Below are positions 1 to 6,436 of a DNA stretch of 8,715 nucleotides, piece after piece. The stretch covers positions 1 through 8,715 of the forward strand of contig JAEEHZ010000135.1 in the NCBI GenBank assembly GCA_016281115.1, written 5' to 3'. The stretch is from Clostridiaceae bacterium. Lineage in GTDB: Bacteria; Bacillota; Clostridia; Oscillospirales; Acutalibacteraceae. The position numbers and the translations under genes were made by a program. The stretch's first letter is position 1. Every line of letters begins with the position of its first letter. Below the pieces are notes generated by a model, which worked only from the letters and a program-made list of their open reading frames with translations, searched no databases and was not told the origin of the DNA.

Positions 1-3000
1 CCCAACTCCTTATCTTTCCGACAACTCTATCGAAAGTCCCACGGCGGGCATTCGAGCCTTGCAAGTCTCCCAAGAGTTTATTTGCATAGTCGATAAAAGA
101 AGAATCTACGGAAGTAATAACCGAGCGGAGATTTGCGCCTTCTACTTTTTTATTCAAGAGCCTATTGAAAGTCCTTATCGGTTGAGCGAGTCCATAATAA
201 GCCGCCATTTGATTCGAGTGTCTCTTAATAACGTCGAGAACATTTTCAATTACTACCTTATTATTTGCCCCTTCTCTAACCGCTTTCGTAAACGACGGCG
301 AATATACCGTGAATAAATCTTTAAGACTATCGTTTCCGATTTCTTTATATATTTGGTCGTCAGCAACCCTTAACGGGAAATAGAAGTCATCTTCCACCAT
401 AGCAACGCCATATAAGGCTTCTTGCGTTTCCGTTATCGCTCCCTTTGAATACTCTTCTCCATTGAAGAATTTTTGAGCGAGAAGAATAAATTCTTTATCG
501 GTCTGCGAGAATTTACTTTGAATCTCTTCTATGGTAGCACGAGATATTTTTACGTCTTCTCCCTTGTTATAACTTTCTTTAAGACCTTGCTTTTTCGCCT
601 TCTCGTTTGATAAACGGATAACGCCTTCATCACCTTCGCCGAATAAGTGAGAGCGCCCTTGCTGCCGAAGGAAAGTCAAGTATAAACTTATCATCTGTCC
701 CTTCGACATTTTAACTCCGCCGATTTCTATATCTTGATTATCATAGGCGGCAATCTCTTTTTTATGCGCCTTCATAAAGTCATCGAAAAGAGCGTCAACC
801 TTCTGCTTAAATAGGCTTTGTTTGTTTGCACCCTTTTGGAGTTCGGTATATATCCGGGCGATAATACTATCGTTTGAATAGTTTCCGAGTCTGCGGAATC
901 TATTCACGGGATTTGTTGTATAGTTTATATATCTGCGAATAAGCCCCTTTGCTCCGCTGTCGCTTATCTTTACGGTTCTTCTTGTTTCGTTAATGGCGGT
1001 AGTCGCCACTTCCGTTTCGGATTGACTTCTTCCTTCAAAGAACACTCTATCGTATTCGTTTACATTATGAATAAAGTTCCGGATAATAGCGTCGAGCGCA
1101 CGGATTTCTTGTGTAGAAAGTTCTCCGTTTGCGTGAGCGATTCTTTCTATATCGTCCGCAAAAGGATTTGTCTCGCCTTCTGTGTTGTTTGAAAGAAGTT
1201 CGTAGAGTTTTTTACCGTTGACTTCCTTTGAATATTCAAGCATTATTTGACGGACATTCTTTGAAATGTTCCCACGGTAGGTCTTAATCTTTTTGAGAAT
1301 TTTAACAAGCCCAAGAACTTCGTCCGCAAGTTTAACGTCCGCCCTTTGATATTTTTCTAACCCTTTTACCCGGTCAACCGCTTCAAAGAGACTATCACGA
1401 GCCTTACCACGAATCTTCTCGTCGTAGAATTTTTCCTTCCAAAACTTCGCTTGTTTACCGTATTCGTCAAGAATTTTAGCGAATTGAGAAGGCTTGCCGT
1501 TCTTATCAAAGGCAAGAAGGACCTCTCTCGCTATCTTGTTTTTGAGTGCCTTTCTTTCGTCATCGGAAAGAGTGCTTTTAAGAAGTTCCTTCGATTTTTT
1601 CTTTAAGGCGTTGACCGCTTCTCGATACGCTTCGTCTATACGGAAGAAAATATCCGCCCCTACGTCGGTGTCAATATAAAATCCATTTTCTTCGAGTATA
1701 GGTTTCAGTTGGTCGGGAGCAATTCCCGAATCGCCTTTGCGTTTACCCCAAATAAGATATGGTGAATTGTCCGTGTCGTAGTGATATTTTATTTCGCCCT
1801 TTATACCACTTAAATCTAACGAGTGAAGGTGCGGTTTTAACACGGATATAGTATCCATATAAACGTCGTTTTCGGAGTCTTCGTAAAGATTTTCGAGAAC
1901 AGAATTTTGAATAATATATTCGGCAATATCGAGAGCGACGTGCATTTGCTTTCCCGGTTCTGCGGTGTTAAGCCCACGCCAAAGCATTTCAATTACTTCC
2001 GCTTTTGATTTGCCTACGAGTTTACCGTATTTTTCTCCTATGCCGAGAGAGTTGTCGAGAATTGTATTGATAACTTGCTCCGCTTCAACCTTCGAGTAAA
2101 CCTTCATTTTTGTTTTGTCGGCGAGAAGTTTTTTAACTTGCCCGTCGGTCAACTCGTAGAAATATTTGTCGGCGGATTTCAAAGAATAACGAATATCTTC
2201 GTTCTCTGTCGGATTAAGATTATCGGTAAGTTTGATTTGTTCAGGCTTAAACACTATATAATGGCGAGTGTCTTCATCGAGTCCTTCCATATAGAATTGT
2301 CGCCCGCTATTGTATCCCCACTTATCAACCACGGAATTATCTATTATACCGTCATATCCAAGTGCTTCTATTATCGCTCTTACAAGTTCGTTGGTGGCAA
2401 GGTTTCCTTTTTCGTCATAGCAATAAATATTTTCACCTATCAATTCTTTGAGTTCGGATATTGTTATTCCCGACGTGAAAGCGTCATTTTCATATAAGAC
2501 GCTTACCCATTTCTCGTAGTCGCTTATTCCTTGATTTGATAGTATATTATCTACTTCATCTATGATTTCTTGAAGTTTTTCGACCCGTGCATTTTCCAAC
2601 GCCTCATAGTATTCATCTTCGTCATCATAGTCTTCCATTGTTATATCTTCATCAACCAACTCGTCAAATAAAACCGTGGCGACGTCGTTATAACCGCCAA
2701 CATAGGCGGGATTTTTAATATTCAAATATACTTCAAATAATTTTGATTTTACCCTTAACTTTTTCTCGGCTTCTTTAAGAGCGTCCTCATATTCAATTCC
2801 TTCTTCCGATTCAATATTTTCGGCAAGCCTTTCAATTTTAGCCGTTAAATCTTGCCCGCCCTGTTCGTAATTGTTTCCAACGTCATCATAGGAAGAAGAA
2901 AAATAAAAACCTGCGCCCATATCGCTTTCGGGGTTTGCTTTTGAAATATCGAAAACTGTAAAGTCGCCTGACATTGTGCCGTGATATACTCTTAAAAGTC

Positions 3001-6000
3001 TCCCCGCATTGTCAACAACCTTTGAGTCGGCAAAAAACTTTGATTGATTTTCTGTAAGTTTTTCACCTTCGGAATCCGTATCTCCTTTAAGGGAAAACCT
3101 TAAATCACTACTATCGAAGTCCTTGCTCTCCAAAGCCCGCATACTTTTTTCATATAGGCTTTTCACTTCTTCGAGAGTGTAATTGTCAAAATGAGGTTTA
3201 TTATATACCTTAAACCACATACTATCGCCAACAGCAATAGCGGCGGGGTTTAGAATCGCAAGTTCTTGTTCCGAACTTTCATCTTGCCAATCGCCCAACT
3301 TAACAGCGTCAACGCCATTTTTCCATAAATCAACAATATGGTCTTCTAATTCGATTGAATCTTGAAGTTCGGGCATAGCGATAACTTTTGCACCCTTACG
3401 AAGAAGAATAGTATAAACACAACCGCTCGCTTCAAGACCGGTAAATGTGCTTGCCCTATTCTTGCTTTTTGAAACGCTTATAGCGTGATAATCTTCTCCG
3501 TATCCGCCACCCCTATAAACGTCTTTCGGAAGAATTATTGACGGTTTAAGAGAGCCGTAAATATATCCCGCAGTCCCGTGATAATAAATGTTTTCAAACA
3601 CTTCTTCCGCCGAGCCATATTCTTTCATAGCCTTTGCAAAAGAAGTTTTGCGATTATTATGCCATACTCCCTTTTTAAGATAAGAATCTATTTTCGCCTT
3701 CGTTAATTCTCCTTTCCACTTGATAGAGAAAATAGAAGGCGTTCTTACTTTGCTTTCCGAAAGTTCTTGCGCTCTCGAATTTATAAGAGCAGAAACTTCA
3801 CTCTTTTTGAGCGAATATTTTAATCCTTCTCTTCCTTGATTTTCATTGTCTTCAAAAACTCGTCCTTTGTTATTTTCGGATTCTGCTGTATCAGTTGATA
3901 ACTCTTCTCCAAATTCTTGTCCTCTATTGCGTGTCCTATCGTTATCATATTCAAACCCAAGTCTTGAAGATAATTCATTACCGATATACCCTTTTGATAT
4001 TGATTCATTATTTATTCTCCTTGTAAATTCGGCTCTTAATTCGTTATTCGCAATTTCATATCTCGCTCTAATGCCAAATCTTATTTTCCCACTCTCTTTA
4101 CCTGAATCGACTACATATACGGTATTATTTTTCTCGATTGCAACACCGTCGGCGATTCCGTCTTCAACACCTTCATAAATTTTATTTAACTCTTGGCGTA
4201 TATGGCGGATATTATCTTCCCCAATTTTTTCATAAGAAAGATAAGATATATGTTTCTTTTTATTATACCGAATTTCGCCGAAATTGTCAATTTCTTCCGC
4301 AAGGTCGGGATTCTGTGCGAGAATCATTTTCACGAGTTGCATATTCCCCGCCTTTGAAGCGGCTTTGAGATAAAGTTTCTCTGCCTGAATAAGTCTCTTA
4401 TGTTCCGCTCTCGTAAGTTTTCCGTCAACCTTCGAGAACATTTTCTTTAAGGACTGAATCTTCTGTATGACCTTTTGAGCGAGATTCGCTTCACGAAGGA
4501 CAAGGCGGTCGATAAATTCTTCGTTGCCGAGTAAGTATTCCGATTGATGAGCGGCGACTTCCGTTCTATACGATTCAAAATACTTTGCTTCCGCTTCCGA
4601 GATTTCCGCTCCGTTCTTTGCCTTTTCGAGAATAGCGTCGAGTTTTTTAGTGTCGAATCCGTAAGTTTTTTGAACGACGGATTCCGCCTTCTCTAAAAGA
4701 TTTTTGTCGGAAGAAATAAAGTTTACATATTGATTATATTCTTCCGTTCCTTCCGCAAAGTGCGTATATTCGTGAACGAGTGTCCCCGCCCAATTATCAT
4801 TTTCAAAAGCGTCTTCGCCGATATAAAGTTTACCGTCTTTAAGTAAGCCGTTGAAAGTCTCGTTTGCTTCCGTAACGACAAAAGCAACGTTCCCACCCGA
4901 TAACTTGTTTAGATAGTTAAGTCCCTTTTTGAACTTCTTAAAAGACTCGCTCGCTTTGTCGGTCATCTCTTCCGAAAAGACTTTGAACTCTCCGACGTGT
5001 TCTCTCGCTTGCTCGATTGTAATATCCTTGCCTTCCTTTTTCTGTTCTTCAAGATACGCCTTCGCTCTATCTTCGGAAATAGCATTAAGGTCTTTGCCGA
5101 TACTTTCTTCGTTGCCACGGAGATTGAAAGAATAATAGTCCTTTTTAAGACTTGCAAGTTCGCTTTGAGCGGAGTTCTCTCCGCCTTCGGTTTGTCCCGC
5201 ATTAAACCACGAAGAGAGTTGTTCGCTCATTGTCCCGTCGGCATTAAACGCCTTGCCGAGATTAAACTTTTCTATGTATCTCGCTCTCTTTTCTTCCGAA
5301 AGACTTTGCAAAACTTTTTCTATGTTTTGATAATTTTTTCTCGTGGTATCGGCTATCTTCTGCTCGTTGACTTCCGTAAGTTCGCCGTTCGATTGTAAGT
5401 TATTCGCTTTTTCTTTGAGTTGACTTATCTCGTTGAGAGAATCGGCAATATCCGCTTCTTTGCCGACATATCCAACGCCGACCTTTGATAATCCGTATCC
5501 AACGCTTCCGCTATAAGCGAGCGCAGTTAAAGAGCCGACAAGCCCAGCCTTACCGACTCCTTTCCAATATTCGCCTTCTCCGTATTCTTTGAAAGCGTCT
5601 TTTCCTTTGTAGATAGATTTCAAAGCGGGGTTTGCAAGTTCCGAAACAACTTCTTCAACGCCTTCTTCGATAACGTTCTTTGCTATTCGTTTAAGCCCCG
5701 TATCCGCAACGGATTTTGTTACGCCGTCGAATATTCCCGCACCGGTTAAAGCCTTCGTCGCACCGCCGAACATTTTTTCCGTTGCAACTTCGACAAGTCC
5801 CGAAGCGACACCATATCCGAGACCCGCCCAATAATCCGCACCTTCCTGAAAGGCGTCTTCCGTTGAAGTTCCCGCAGCGCTCACGCCGAGAGTAGCAAGC
5901 GAAGCCGCTTGCGCTATGGCGGCAGGCACACCCGCTCCGGCGGTTGCGATAGATACTACTACCGCCGGAAGCATTTGTCCGATTCCGCTCGCAACGCTTT

Positions 6001-6427
6001 CTATAATACCGCCGTTTGTCGTGTATGAATATTTGAGCGCTTCTTGAAGGGCGTTCCCGAAGGTTTCTCCCGTCCAATCGTAAGCAATAACGTCCTTGAC
6101 TCTATCTTGAAAGTTGCCGTCAAAGATACCGCCGACCGCTCCGACGAGACCGATACCAAGGTCAACTATTCCTTCAAGCCCCTTAACCGCCCCGGTAAGA
6201 ACATTTGCAACAACGTCTCCTACGGTCGATAAACCACGGACTAAAAAACTTTGACTATTTCTATCGTTTTCTTCCCATACAGACTTTAACCGTTCCTCTT
6301 CTAACTGTTTCTCGTAAATTGCTTTTTCTTTGAGATAGTTGTTATAAAGAGAGCGGTTTCTTCGGCTTTCAACCAAGGCTTGCGCCCTTGCTCGCCTTTC
6401 TGCCGGTGTTAATTGATAAGTTGCCAT
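1..6427 (-). CDS. Giant polyvalent phage protein (metallopeptidase plus two ADP-ribosyltransferase-like domains), 3' end beyond window
   Basis: An open frame of 2142 codons runs from the ATG at 6427 to the left edge without a stop; the C terminus is outside the window. Visible parts in order: charged helices (1-62), Gly/Ala-rich hydrophobic section (63-322), helical linkers, zincin peptidase with HEYTH (552-556), an unassigned domain (725-868), ADP-ribosyltransferase-like domains with HGT at 950 and 1148, and a helical C-terminal part (1418 on). This architecture matches phage 'polyvalent' proteins, which are packaged in virions and injected to modify or protect against host components; that role is known for the class and inferred here. 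The ATG lies 9 bases after the stop of the coiled-coil gene. Only a weak AAAAGGG, 15 bases upstream, could serve as ribosome site, so translation is probably coupled. The first residues, MATYQLTPAERR, make a credible start. The middle third is more AT-rich than its flanks. Confidence 0.9.
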   Translation of the reverse strand, partial: MATYQLTPAERRARAQALVESRRNRSLYNNYLKEKAIYEKQLEEERLKSVWEENDRNSQSFLVRGLSTVGDVVANVLTGAVKGLEGIVDLGIGLVGAVGGIFDGNFQDRVKDVIAYDWTGETFGNALQEALKYSYTTNGGIIESVASGIGQMLPAVVVSIATAGAGVPAAIAQAASLATLGVSAAGTSTEDAFQEGADYWAGLGYGVASGLVEVATEKMFGGATKALTGAGIFDGVTKSVADTGLKRIAKNVIEEGVEEVVSELANPALKSIYKGKDAFKEYGEGEYWKGVGKAGLVGSLTALAYSGSVGYGLSKVGVGYVGKEADIADSLNEISQLKEKANNLQSNGELTEVNEQKIADTTRKNYQNIEKVLQSLSEEKRARYIEKFNLGKAFNADGTMSEQLSSWFNAGQTEGGENSAQSELASLKKDYYSFNLRGNEESIGKDLNAISEDRAKAYLEEQKKEGKDITIEQAREHVGEFKVFSEEMTDKASESFKKFKKGLNYLNKLSGGNVAFVVTEANETFNGLLKDGKLYIGEDAFENDNWAGTLVHEYTHFAEGTEEYNQYVNFISSDKNLLEKAESVVQKTYGFDTKKLDAILEKAKNGAEISEAEAKYFESYRTEVAAHQSEYLLGNEEFIDRLVLREANLAQKVIQKIQSLKKMFSKVDGKLTRAEHKRLIQAEKLYLKAASKAGNMQLVKMILAQNPDLAEEIDNFGEIRYNKKKHISYLSYEKIGEDNIRHIRQELNKIYEGVEDGIADGVAIEKNNTVYVVDSGKESGKIRFGIRARYEIANNELRAEFTRRINNESISKGYIGNELSSRLGFEYDNDRTRNRGQEFGEELSTDTAESENNKGRVFEDNENQGREGLKYSLKKSEVSALINSRAQELSESKVRTPSIFSIKWKGELTKAKIDSYLKKGVWHNNRKTSFAKAMKEYGSAEEVFENIYYHGTAGYIYGSLKPSIILPKDVYRGGGYGEDYHAISVSKSKNRASTFTGLEASGCVYTILLRKGAKVIAMPELQDSIELEDHIVDLWKNGVDAVKLGDWQDESSEQELAILNPAAIAVGDSMWFKVYNKPHFDNYTLEEVKSLYEKSMRALESKDFDSSDLRFSLKGDTDSEGEKLTENQSKFFADSKVVDNAGRLLRVYHGTMSGDFTVFDISKANPESDMGAGFYFSSSYDDVGNNYEQGGQDLTAKIERLAENIESEEGIEYEDALKEAEKKLRVKSKLFEVYLNIKNPAYVGGYNDVATVLFDELVDEDITMEDYDDEDEYYEALENARVEKLQEIIDEVDNILSNQGISDYEKWVSVLYENDAFTSGITISELKELIGENIYCYDEKGNLATNELVRAIIEALGYDGIIDNSVVDKWGYNSGRQFYMEGLDEDTRHYIVFKPEQIKLTDNLNPTENEDIRYSLKSADKYFYELTDGQVKKLLADKTKMKVYSKVEAEQVINTILDNSLGIGEKYGKLVGKSKAEVIEMLWRGLNTAEPGKQMHVALDIAEYIIQNSVLENLYEDSENDVYMDTISVLKPHLHSLDLSGIKGEIKYHYDTDNSPYLIWGKRKGDSGIAPDQLKPILEENGFYIDTDVGADIFFRIDEAYREAVNALKKKSKELLKSTLSDDERKALKNKIAREVLLAFDKNGKPSQFAKILDEYGKQAKFWKEKFYDEKIRGKARDSLFEAVDRVKGLEKYQRADVKLADEVLGLVKILKKIKTYRGNISKNVRQIMLEYSKEVNGKKLYELLSNNTEGETNPFADDIERIAHANGELSTQEIRALDAIIRNFIHNVNEYDRVFFEGRSQSETEVATTAINETRRTVKISDSGAKGLIRRYINYTTNPVNRFRRLGNYSNDSIIARIYTELQKGANKQSLFKQKVDALFDDFMKAHKKEIAAYDNQDIEIGGVKMSKGQMISLYLTFLRQQGRSHLFGEGDEGVIRLSNEKAKKQGLKESYNKGEDVKISRATIEEIQSKFSQTDKEFILLAQKFFNGEEYSKGAITETQEALYGVAMVEDDFYFPLRVADDQIYKEIGNDSLKDLFTVYSPSFTKAVREGANNKVVIENVLDVIKRHSNQMAAYYGLAQPIRTFNRLLNKKVEGANLRSVITSVDSSFIDYANKLLGDLQGSNARRGTFDRVVGKIRSW
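2..2176 (-). other. Helical C-terminal region of the giant protein (residues 1418-2142, continuing)
   Basis: Mostly helical and charged, with a coiled-coil-like Lys/Glu run at about 1597-1690. DDFYFPLRVADDQIY (2013-2027) followed by REGANNKVVIENVLDVI and NQMAAYYGLAQPIRTFNRLL resembles the large polyvalent-protein-associated domains (possibly LPD38) that close such phage proteins. I cannot fix the family without a profile search. No catalytic motif is visible. The frame is open at base 1. Confidence 0.5.
2177..2194 (-). repeat. Boundary motif copy IRYSLK (residues 1412-1417)
   Basis: Closes the second ADP-ribosyltransferase-like domain and is preceded by the acidic linker NPTENED. A degenerate fourth copy, IRYNKK (residues 719-724, bases 4256-4273), precedes the unassigned domain. 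Confidence 0.6.
2198..3070 (-). other. Second ADP-ribosyltransferase-like domain, ART-PolyVal type (residues about 1120-1410)
   Basis: RVYHGTMSGDFTVFD (1146-1160), GAGFYFSSS (1171-1179) with Tyr1187 in VGNNY, VYLNIKNPAY (1233-1242), LGYDGII (1356-1362) and HYIVFKPEQIK (1389-1399) form the characteristic series of the phage polyvalent ART group. An extremely acidic insertion (about 1256-1290, DELVDEDITMEDYDDEDEYY) lies between the middle and last blocks. Aligned by eye with the first domain, His1389 falls where that domain has its catalytic Glu1055, so the acid may be supplied elsewhere or activity may differ. It is followed at once by EDIRYSLK. Confidence 0.75.
3086..3103 (-). repeat. Boundary motif copy LRFSLK (residues 1109-1114)
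   Basis: Lies between the two ADP-ribosyltransferase-like domains, preceded by acidic DFDSSD and followed by the hydrophilic GDTDSEGEKLT linker. Confidence 0.6.
3200..3610 (-). other. First ADP-ribosyltransferase-like domain (residues about 940-1076)
   Basis: The sequence shows the three signposts of an ART fold in order: YYHGTAG (948-954) for the first strand and NAD contact; GEDYHAISVSKSKNRASTF (978-996) for the central aromatic/Ser-Lys strand; and a Glu-x-Glu in SSEQELAILNP (1051-1061), where Glu1055 would be the catalytic acid just before the last strand. VYTILLRKGAKVIAM (1004-1018) provides intervening strands. ART enzymes move ADP-ribose from NAD to a target. In injected phage proteins such targets can be host RNA polymerase or other host proteins. 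The target here cannot be read from the sequence. Confidence 0.65.
3806..3823 (-). repeat. Boundary motif copy LKYSLK (residues 869-874)
   Basis: Member of a set of near-identical hexapeptides in the giant protein, placed just before the section leading to the first ADP-ribosyltransferase-like domain and preceded by an acidic, Asn/Gly-rich disordered stretch. The nested ORF ends exactly here. Confidence 0.6.
3820..4008 (-). CDS. Nested 62-codon ORF inside the giant gene, +1 frame (possible overlapping gene)
   Basis: An ATG at 4008 opens a 62-codon frame shifted by +1 relative to the giant gene, ending at TAA 3820-3822. AAGGAG lies 8 bases upstream, a better ribosome site than that of the host gene. 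The product begins MNQYQKGISVMNYLQDLGLN and looks protein-like: two or three amphipathic helices with balanced hydrophobic and charged residues, including IGHAIEDKNLEKSYQLIQQN and ITKDEFLKTMKIKEE. The giant frame in the same bases reads as a charged, probably disordered linker, the kind of place that tolerates a second coding frame. Against it, the ribosome site also spells the residues Thr-Arg-Arg-Ile of the giant protein, and AT-rich DNA yields such ORFs by chance. I recognise no homologue, and function is unknown. Confidence 0.35.
   Translation of the reverse strand: MNQYQKGISVMNYLQDLGLNMITIGHAIEDKNLEKSYQLIQQNPKITKDEFLKTMKIKEEKD
3824..4255 (-). other. Unassigned domain between the peptidase and first ADP-ribosyltransferase-like domain (residues 725-868)
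   Basis: The first half is an alpha/beta stretch with a clear strand pair: GIADGVAIEKNNTVYVVDSG (757-776), then KIRFGIRARYEI. The second half, from EFTRRINNESISKGYIGNEL onward, becomes highly charged and probably disordered, rich in N, E, R and G. It ends just before LKYSLK. I do not recognise a named fold. The segment is bounded on both sides by the [IL][RK][YF]-type boundary motif, which argues for an independent module. Its second half also contains the nested ORF in the +1 frame. Confidence 0.45.
4017..4022 (-). promoter_or_regulatory. Strong internal Shine-Dalgarno sequence of the nested ORF
   Basis: AAGGAG on the minus strand, 8 bases before the ATG at 4008. Among the internal GGAG-type sites I noticed on this strand, this is the only one followed at proper spacing by an ATG that opens a frame of useful length. 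Confidence 0.45.
4448..4930 (-). other. Zincin-type metallopeptidase domain (residues about 500-660)
   Basis: The core helix GTLVHEYTHFAEGTEEY contains HExxH at 552-556: His552 and His556 would bind zinc and Glu553 would be the general base. It is preceded by predicted strands NVAFVVTE and KLYIGEDAF, the usual edge-strand arrangement of zincins. It is followed by YRTEVAAHQSEYLLG (620-634), where Glu623 in an ExxAH setting is the best candidate for a third zinc ligand. Metallopeptidases of this kind occur in phage polyvalent proteins. The substrate may be host proteins or the giant polypeptide itself; nothing in the sequence decides this. The exact limits are approximate. Confidence 0.8.
5462..6241 (-). 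other. Gly/Ala-rich hydrophobic module of the giant protein (residues 63-322)
   Basis: Several hydrophobic helical stretches are seen, for example VANVLTGAVKGLEGIVDLGI (73-92), GLVGAVGGIF (93-102), MLPAVVVSIATAGAGVPAAI (152-171) and GKAGLVGSLTALAYSGSVGY (292-311). They are separated by amphipathic, charged pieces such as EEGVEEVVSEL (254-264). The composition resembles membrane-active or tape-measure-like parts of phage injection proteins, where Gly/Ala helices are thought to insert into membranes. There is no N-terminal signal peptide. Membrane insertion is an inference. A secondary possibility is a soluble glycine-rich helical bundle. DNA here is GC-rich, reaching well over half in the line around 5881-5940. 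Confidence 0.6.
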
Positions 6428-6436
6428 TTTTCTATC

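Noticed and set aside
2075..2497. Plus-strand 140-codon ORF, and the other plus-strand ORFs up to 133 codons
   Set aside because: All lie antisense to minus-strand frames with strong domain signals, have composition typical of shadow translations (runs of Phe, Cys, Arg, Ile) and lack good ribosome sites.
3803..3812. Programmed -1 frameshift site at CAAAAAG near the end of the nested ORF
   Set aside because: Only five A residues are present, not a standard slippery heptamer, and the giant frame continues with good domain sequence on both sides, so no frameshift is needed.
3820..4008. Sequencing frameshift or a gene boundary inside the giant frame
   Set aside because: I translated the giant frame through this region codon by codon; it has no stop and the flanking sequence stays in one frame.
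4963..5202. Minus-strand 79-codon Lys/Arg-rich ORF
   Set aside because: Off-frame reading of Glu/Lys codons in the giant gene, with no matching ribosome site seen.
5691..6077. Minus-strand 128-codon ORF rich in Arg, Cys and Gly
   Set aside because: It is an off-frame reading of the GC-rich Gly/Ala section of the giant gene; the composition follows from GCN/GGN codons read out of frame.
6428..6436. Promoter or terminator between the coiled-coil and giant genes
   Set aside because: The gap is only 9 bases, with no room for a hairpin or promoter elements.
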